Below, in pieces: positions 6,414 through 10,139 of a stretch of DNA of 10,139 bases; the first letter of the stretch is position 1; every line of letters begins with the position of its first letter. The notes beneath the pieces were generated by a model, which saw nothing but the letters and a program-made list of their open reading frames with translations, was not told the origin of the DNA and made no database searches. Location of the stretch: NCBI GenBank assembly GCA_023419995.1, contig JAEZXF010000240.1, forward strand, positions 1-10,139, read 5' to 3'. The position numbers and the translations under genes were made by a program. Source of the stretch: Pseudomonadota bacterium. Lineage in GTDB: Bacteria; Pseudomonadota; Alphaproteobacteria; Rhizobiales; Rhizobiaceae.

Positions 6414-7292
6414 CTATGCGCCGGGGAGGATGGCGACCGGCTCGAAGCGGTAGCCGTCGCCGGCGCGGTGGACGAGGCCGGCATGGCTGCCGCCGAAGTG
6501 CGACGCCAGAAGTGCTGCGCCCTTCTCCGCGCAGAAGTCGAGCAGCGACAGGCGCGTGCGATAGGCGGCCTGGCCGTCCTCGCACAGCGACGATCCCCAT
6601 TGCGGCCGGTGGACCTGCAGCGGATGGTGAAAGCTGTCGGCGGCGAAGAGGAAGGTGTTGCCGCCGCTCTCGAGGACAAACGCGAGCTGGGTCGCGGTGT
6701 GGCCGGGCACGGGCATGGCGCGAAGCCCCGGCAGGATCGCGGCATCGTCGTCGATCAGGTCGAGCAGGCCCGCCTCGCGGATCGGGGCCACGGCCTCCCG
6801 CATGACGGCCGACTGCTGCGGGTAGAGCCCGAGCCCGCCGCCGCCCGCCTGCCAATGGGCGTATTCCCGCCGGCCGACGAGGTAGCGCGCATTGGGGAAC
6901 GCCGGCCTCCACCCGTCCCCGTCGGGCAGGGTGCTGTTCTTCATGTGGTCGGTGTGCAGGTGGGTCAGCAGCACCATGTCGATGTCGTCGGGCGTCGCGC
7001 CCGCCGCGGCGAGGCTGACGAAGAACGGCGCGCCCTCGACGCCCTTGTCCTGGTGCCGGCCGCGCCCGGTGTCGACGAGGACGAGCTTGCCGCCGAGCCG
7101 GAACAGCCAGCCGTGGATGCTCGACACCAGCCTGTCCTTCTCGGCGCTGTAGTAGGCGGCCGAGCCGACGACCGGCGCTTCCTCGAACAGCGTGGGCAAG
7201 AAGTCGGGAAACAGGCTTGCCGGAGGGAAGGCGGCGCCGATCGATTCGCTGACCGGCCTGAGCTGCAGCTCGCCGCTGTCGATGGTCCTCAC
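6414..7292 (-). CDS. Metallo-beta-lactamase-fold hydrolase of unknown substrate
   Basis: The 292-residue protein has the full metal-binding set of the MBL superfamily. HLHTDH spans 111-116 (H111, H113, D115, H116). H198 lies in PVPGHTATQ, D219 in AADSFHHP and H265 in LASHFGGSH, enough for a binuclear metal site. The N-terminal half carries HGWLFRLGGKLVLVDTGRG (60-78), the usual strand pair before the motif. There is no signal peptide, so it is probably cytoplasmic. The layout resembles the lactonase/methyl parathion hydrolase-like branch rather than beta-lactamases or glyoxalase II, but I cannot name the substrate. The GTG start has a strong GGGAGGAAGG ribosome-binding site. Its promoter region carries an inverted repeat that the IclR regulator encoded upstream may bind. 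The gene converges on prpB. Confidence 0.85.
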   Translation of the reverse strand: MRTIDSGELQLRPVSESIGAAFPPASLFPDFLPTLFEEAPVVGSAAYYSAEKDRLVSSIHGWLFRLGGKLVLVDTGRGRHQDKGVEGAPFFVSLAAAGATPDDIDMVLLTHLHTDHMKNSTLPDGDGWRPAFPNARYLVGRREYAHWQAGGGGLGLYPQQSAVMREAVAPIREAGLLDLIDDDAAILPGLRAMPVPGHTATQLAFVLESGGNTFLFAADSFHHPLQVHRPQWGSSLCEDGQAAYRTRLSLLDFCAEKGAALLASHFGGSHAGLVHRAGDGYRFEPVAILPGA

Positions 7293-7335
7293 GTCGCCTT
7301 CCTCCCGCAGCCTGCGTCCGATTCAATGCGCGCGG

Positions 7336-7364
7336 ATCATTTCATTAAATGAAACTGATGTTAA
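7336..7364 (-). promoter_or_regulatory. Putative promoter of the hydrolase gene, spanned by an operator-like repeat
   Basis: Leftward, TTAACA (7364-7359, five of six to the -35 consensus) is followed after 17 bp by AATGAT (7341-7336, four of six to -10). The start codon lies about 44 bp beyond the -10. The spacer is almost filled by a perfect inverted repeat. Confidence 0.45.
7340..7354. promoter_or_regulatory. Perfect 15-bp inverted repeat, candidate operator for the IclR-family regulator
   Basis: TTTCATT-A-AATGAAA has 7-bp arms and one central base, with looser outer extension ATCA/TGAT. It occupies the -35/-10 spacer of the hydrolase promoter, between that gene and the iclR-type gene, the position expected for a repressor site. 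IclR-family proteins bind AT-rich palindromes of about this length. It stands out as AT-rich in otherwise GC-rich DNA. Confidence 0.5.
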
Positions 7365-7393
7365 GAGATGATTGGTCGTGCGCGCATGCCTTC

Positions 7394-7424
7394 GGCCATG
7401 ACGGCAAGGACGTCGCCGTCGGCC
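7394..7424 (-). terminator. Possible hairpin downstream of the IclR gene
   Basis: Leftward GGCCGACGGC and GCCGTC-AT-GGCC can pair around a 9-nt loop, about 45 nt after the IclR stop codon. No U-tract follows, so intrinsic termination is doubtful; it may simply slow polymerase or stabilise the 3' end. The rest of the 176-bp gap holds the hydrolase promoter and repeat. Confidence 0.25.
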
Positions 7425-7468
7425 AGGCACCGGGAGGACAGGCGGGCAGTCGCTGGAGAATGCGGGGC

Positions 7469-8251
7469 TTACTGGTAGCCGAGCTGGCCGCGGATGCGTT
7501 CCGCCGCTTCCTGCAGGCGGCGAAGGTGGACGGGCTTGCCGTTCTTCACCAGCTGCGGGGTAAGGCCGGCGATCGACACCGCGCAGACCGGCTTGCCCTC
7601 GCGATCCAGCACCGGGACGGCGAGCGCGCTCAGGCCGAGCGTTACGTCGTCGATGGCGAACTCCCAGCCGCGCTTGCGAATCACGGTCAGGCGCTCGCGC
7701 AGGTCTTCCTTGGACACGATCGACTTTTCGCTCAGCTGCTGCATCGGCTCGGAGAGCCGGCGCTCGATCTCCTCCTCGGACTGGTAGGAAAGGAGCAGCT
7801 TGGGCGCGCCGCCGCAGTTCAGCGGAAGCGTGCTGCCGACCTGCCACCAGTGGACCTCGAGGCCGCGCATGTCGTGCACGCGGTCGAGGCAGACCGCTGC
7901 CCCTTCCTTGAAGACCGACAGGAACGCCGTGACGCTGAACTCGTTCGCCAGTTCCAGCAGCACGGGCTGGGCGATGGTGCGCAGGTCCTGCGTGTCGCCG
8001 ACATTCGAGGCGAGGTCGCGGATGGCGCGGCCGAGGCGGTAATGATGGCTGAGCGGGTCCTGGGCGATGTAGTTGCTCTGCATCAGCGTCAGCAGCAGGC
8101 GGCGCGTCGTTCCCTTGTCGAGGCCCGTCTCATTGCTCACCTCGGCGAGGGTCTGGAGGTCCTTCCCCGCGAAGGAGTTGAGCACCATGAGCGCGCGCGT
8201 GACCGCGCGGACGTTCTGGACCGATGAACCGCTGGTTTGATTCCCCGCCAT
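7469..8251 (-). CDS. IclR-family transcriptional regulator
   Basis: The 260-residue length and two-domain layout are typical of the family. A winged helix-turn-helix occupies about 12-75 (VRAVTRALMVLNSF, LAEVSNETGLDKGTTRRLLLTL, then the wing HHYRLG). The effector-binding domain is at about 90-255 and includes LNCGGAPKLLL (144-154) and GLSALAVPVLDREGKPVCAVSIAGL (206-230), the usual ligand-pocket stretches. Family members usually repress or activate aromatic, acyl or organic-acid catabolic genes in response to a small acid. Candidate targets are the hydrolase gene just downstream, whose promoter holds a palindrome, and its own promoter. The ATG at 8251 has a purine-rich but non-canonical AAGAAGAG upstream. 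The effector cannot be told from sequence. Confidence 0.92.
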   Translation of the reverse strand: MAGNQTSGSSVQNVRAVTRALMVLNSFAGKDLQTLAEVSNETGLDKGTTRRLLLTLMQSNYIAQDPLSHHYRLGRAIRDLASNVGDTQDLRTIAQPVLLELANEFSVTAFLSVFKEGAAVCLDRVHDMRGLEVHWWQVGSTLPLNCGGAPKLLLSYQSEEEIERRLSEPMQQLSEKSIVSKEDLRERLTVIRKRGWEFAIDDVTLGLSALAVPVLDREGKPVCAVSIAGLTPQLVKNGKPVHLRRLQEAAERIRGQLGYQ

Positions 8252-8295
8252 TGTTCTCTTCTTCTTGCCCGTTCATTCCCATCCTAAAGCCAGCG

Positions 8296-8312
8296 ATGTC
8301 GGGTGCCGACAT
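8296..8312. repeat. Inverted repeat ATGTCGG-N3-CCGACAT upstream of the IclR gene
   Basis: Perfect 7-bp arms around three bases lie 45-61 bp upstream of the IclR start codon, in the 194-bp gap (8252-8445) after the ligase gene. The sequence differs from the TTTCATT repeat, so if it is an operator it is probably for another protein. I could not assign a convincing promoter in this gap (TTGACG/TTGACC hexamers occur but lack a good -10). No strong terminator follows the ligase gene. Confidence 0.35.
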
Positions 8313-8445
8313 GCAGGTCAAAGGACGATACTTTTCGCTATCTGAACCTCACCATGCCATCGTTCGTCAAGTGCTTGCAAACCGTCGGCGCCATCACCTA
8401 ACAGAAACCTGCAACAAAGCTGAAGGCGACAATTGCGCACGCAAG

Positions 8446-10068
8446 TTACGGCCATTGATGGTCGTTGAATTGGTCGCGCAGGGTTGCCTTCTGAATCTTG
8501 CCCGTCGCCGTGTGCGGGATCTCGTCGACGACGACCACGTCGTCCGGCATCCACCACTTGGCGATCTTTCCTTCCATGAAGGCGAGGATGCCGTCGCGGG
8601 TCGGCGCGCGGCCCGGCTTCGGCACCACGATCAGCAGCGGGCGCTCGTCCCATTTCGGGTGCGGCCGGCCGATGGCGGCGGCCTCCGCGACGTCGGGATG
8701 GCTGACGGCGAGGTTCTCGAGGTCGATGGTCGAGATCCATTCGCCGCCGGACTTGATGACGTCCTTGGCCCGGTCGGTGATCTGCATGTAGCCCATCGGG
8801 TCGATATGGGCGACGTCGCCCGTGTCGAACCAGCCGTCGGGCGTGAAGCTGGCGCTGCCGGCGCCGCGATAGTAGGAGCTCGCCACCGCGAAGCCGCGGA
8901 CCTTGAGGTTGCCGAACGACTTGCCGTCCCACGGCTTCTCCACGTCGTCGTCGTCGGTGACCTTCATCTCGACGCCGAACGGCGCGTGGCCCTGCTTCTG
9001 GCGGATGTCCATCAGGGCCTCGCCCTCGTAGTCCGCATATTCCGGCTTCAGCGTCGCGAGCGTGCCGACCGGGCTCATCTCGGTCATGCCCCAGGCGTGG
9101 ACGACCTCGACGTCGTAGTCGCGCTGGAACGTCTCGCTGACGACGCGGGGGCAGGCCGCGCCGCCGATGACCACGCGCTTCAGCCACGTCAGCTTCAGCC
9201 CCGTGCTCTCGAGGTGCTGCAGCAGCATCAGCCACACCGTCGGCACCGCGGCGCTGAAGGTCACGCGCTCGCTGTCGAGCATCTCGAAGATCGAGGCGCC
9301 GTCCATCTTCTGGCCCGGCATGACGAGCTTGCCGCCGACCAGCGGCACCGAGTGCGCGAGGCCCCACGCATTGGCGTGGAACATCGGCACCACCGGCATC
9401 ACCACGTCGCGCGACGACAGGTCCATGGCGTCGGGAAAGGCGTTGCGCATCGCATGCAGCACGTTCGAGCGATGCGAGTAGAGGGTGCCCTTGGGATTGC
9501 CGGTCGTGCCGGAGGTGTAGCACATGCCGGAGGCTGCGTTCTCGTCGAGGGCGCGCCAGGCGAAGTCGCCGTCCGCCTCGCGCAGCCATTCCTCGTAGGC
9601 GACGGCGCCGGGCAGGCTGGTGCGGGGCATGTGCGCCGCGTCGGTCAGCACGATGACCCGCCGCAGCGTCGGCACCGAGGGCGCGATGCCCTCGAGAAGG
9701 GACAGCAGCGACAGGTCGACGAACACCGCGCGGTCCTCGGCGTCGTTCATGATCCAGGCGATCTGCTCCGGGAACAGGCGCGGGTTGAGGGTGTGGTAGA
9801 TTCCTCCCATGCCCATGATGCCGTACCAGGTTTCCAGGTGCCGGCCGGTGTTCCACGCCAGCGTGGCGATGCGGTCGCCGCGCTGGTAGCCTTCCCGGTC
9901 GAGAAGCTGGGCGACCTTCAGCGCCCGCGCGCGGATCTCGGCATAGGTGGTGCGGACGATCGGGCCCTCGACCGAGCGCGAGACGACCTCGCGTGCGCCG
10001 TGCTGGAGCGCGGCATAGTCGAGGATCTTGTGGCAGAGCAGCGGCCAGTCCTGCATCAGGCCATTCAT
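8446..10068 (-). CDS. Acyl-CoA ligase (AMP-forming), 3-methylthiopropionyl-CoA/medium-chain fatty acid type
   Basis: The enzyme activates a carboxylic acid with ATP to an acyl-adenylate and then to the CoA thioester. All core motifs of the ANL superfamily are present in the 540-residue protein: P-loop [11 protein letters not shown] (184-194), [10 protein letters not shown] (324-333), GWFDTGD (412-418), hinge region [17 protein letters not shown] (430-446), and the catalytic lysine K524 in [10 protein letters not shown]. The N-terminus ([16 protein letters not shown]) and [31 protein letters not shown] match the group often named 3-(methylthio)propionyl-CoA ligase (DmdB-like) in alphaproteobacteria. 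Many of these act on short and medium fatty acids. I chose the ATG at 10068, with GGGAG seven nucleotides upstream, over a TTG six codons earlier. It starts 14 nt after an upstream stop codon, so it is probably in an operon with a gene beyond the right edge. Confidence 0.9.
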   Translation of the reverse strand: MNGLMQDWPLLCHKILDYAALQHGAREVVSRSVEGPIVRTTYAEIRARALKVAQLLDREGYQRGDRIATLAWNTGRHLETWYGIMGMGGIYHTLNPRLFPEQIAWIMNDAEDRAVFVDLSLLSLLEGIAPSVPTLRRVIVLTDAAHMPRTSLPGAVAYEEWLREADGDFAWRALDENAASGMCYTSGTTGNPKGTLYSHRSNVLHAMRNAFPDAMDLSSRDVVMPVVPMFHANAWGLAHSVPLVGGKLVMPGQKMDGASIFEMLDSERVTFSAAVPTVWLMLLQHLESTGLKLTWLKRVVIGGAACPRVVSETFQRDYDVEVVHAWGMTEMSPVGTLATLKPEYADYEGEALMDIRQKQGHAPFGVEMKVTDDDDVEKPWDGKSFGNLKVRGFAVASSYYRGAGSASFTPDGWFDTGDVAHIDPMGYMQITDRAKDVIKSGGEWISTIDLENLAVSHPDVAEAAAIGRPHPKWDERPLLIVVPKPGRAPTRDGILAFMEGKIAKWWMPDDVVVVDEIPHTATGKIQKATLRDQFNDHQWP

Positions 10069-10082
10069 CGGCTTACTCCCGT

Positions 10083-10139
10083 TCAACGAGCCGGTTCGAG
10101 TTCGATCGGGGTCGGCGGGAAGGGCGGCATCGCCGGCCG
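10083..10139 (-). CDS. C-terminal end of an unidentified gene at the right edge
   Basis: Leftward, 18 sense codons run from the window edge to a TGA at 10085-10083, encoding a proline-rich tail ending PPTPIELEPAR. The stop lies 14 nt before the ligase ATG, and the ligase ribosome-binding site sits in that gap, which is normal operon spacing. Too little is visible to name a family. Confidence 0.45.
   Translation of the reverse strand, partial: RPAMPPFPPTPIELEPAR

Noticed and set aside
8422..8445. TTGCGTGCGCAATTGT downstream of the ligase gene as a terminator
   Set aside because: The stem is only 4 bp with a usable loop and the T-run is too short.
10069..10086. TTG at 10086 as start of the acyl-CoA ligase
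   Set aside because: It would overlap the upstream gene's stop and bring the ribosome-binding site inside the gene; the ATG at 10068 has GGGAG seven nucleotides upstream.

Overview
The window is GC-rich, densely coded DNA, most likely from an alphaproteobacterium of the rhizobial (Hyphomicrobiales) type. The signs are strong G/C bias at third codon positions, short operon gaps, a RamB/ScfR-type regulator controlling a methylcitrate operon, and AMP-ligase and hydrolase families typical of that group. No mobile elements, tRNA, rRNA or CRISPR arrays were seen. All assignments come from reading the sequence and recalling families; no search was run.

Left part (1-809, reading leftwards). The first ~94 residues of an anaerobic ribonucleotide reductase (nrdD) run off the left edge. 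Upstream is a long, layered control region: a promoter whose -35 and -10 both lie inside a pair of NrdR-box-like sites exactly 31 bp apart, then a textbook cobalamin riboswitch (698-509), then a ~225-nt expression platform. The platform holds hairpins over ribosome-binding sites and a possible 34-codon leader ORF in frame with nrdD. The logic is ribonucleotide-pool control (NrdR) plus B12 control, expected when a cell also owns a B12-dependent reductase elsewhere.

Centre (810-6397). A leftward XRE/ScfR-family regulator is divergent from a rightward four-gene operon: a small hotdog-fold thioesterase-like protein, prpD, prpC and prpB. The last three make up most of the 2-methylcitrate cycle, which turns propionyl-CoA plus oxaloacetate into pyruvate and succinate. 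The 130-bp divergent region carries TTTGCAAA-type and palindromic candidate operator elements. There is no prpE, acnD or prpF in the window.

Right part (6414-10139, all leftward). This holds a metallo-beta-lactamase-fold hydrolase, an IclR-family regulator, and an acyl-CoA ligase of the 3-methylthiopropionate/medium-chain fatty acid type. At the right edge is the last 18 codons of another gene just upstream of the ligase. A perfect 15-bp inverted repeat sits between the -35 and -10 of the hydrolase's putative promoter, a good candidate repressor site for the IclR protein. With the methylcitrate genes, this part suggests catabolism of short-chain or thio-substituted acids that drain to propionyl-CoA; that link is inference.

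The window looks like ordinary chromosomal metabolism. The most interesting parts are regulatory (the nrdD leader) and the odd hotdog gene in the prp operon, not a new defence or mobile system.
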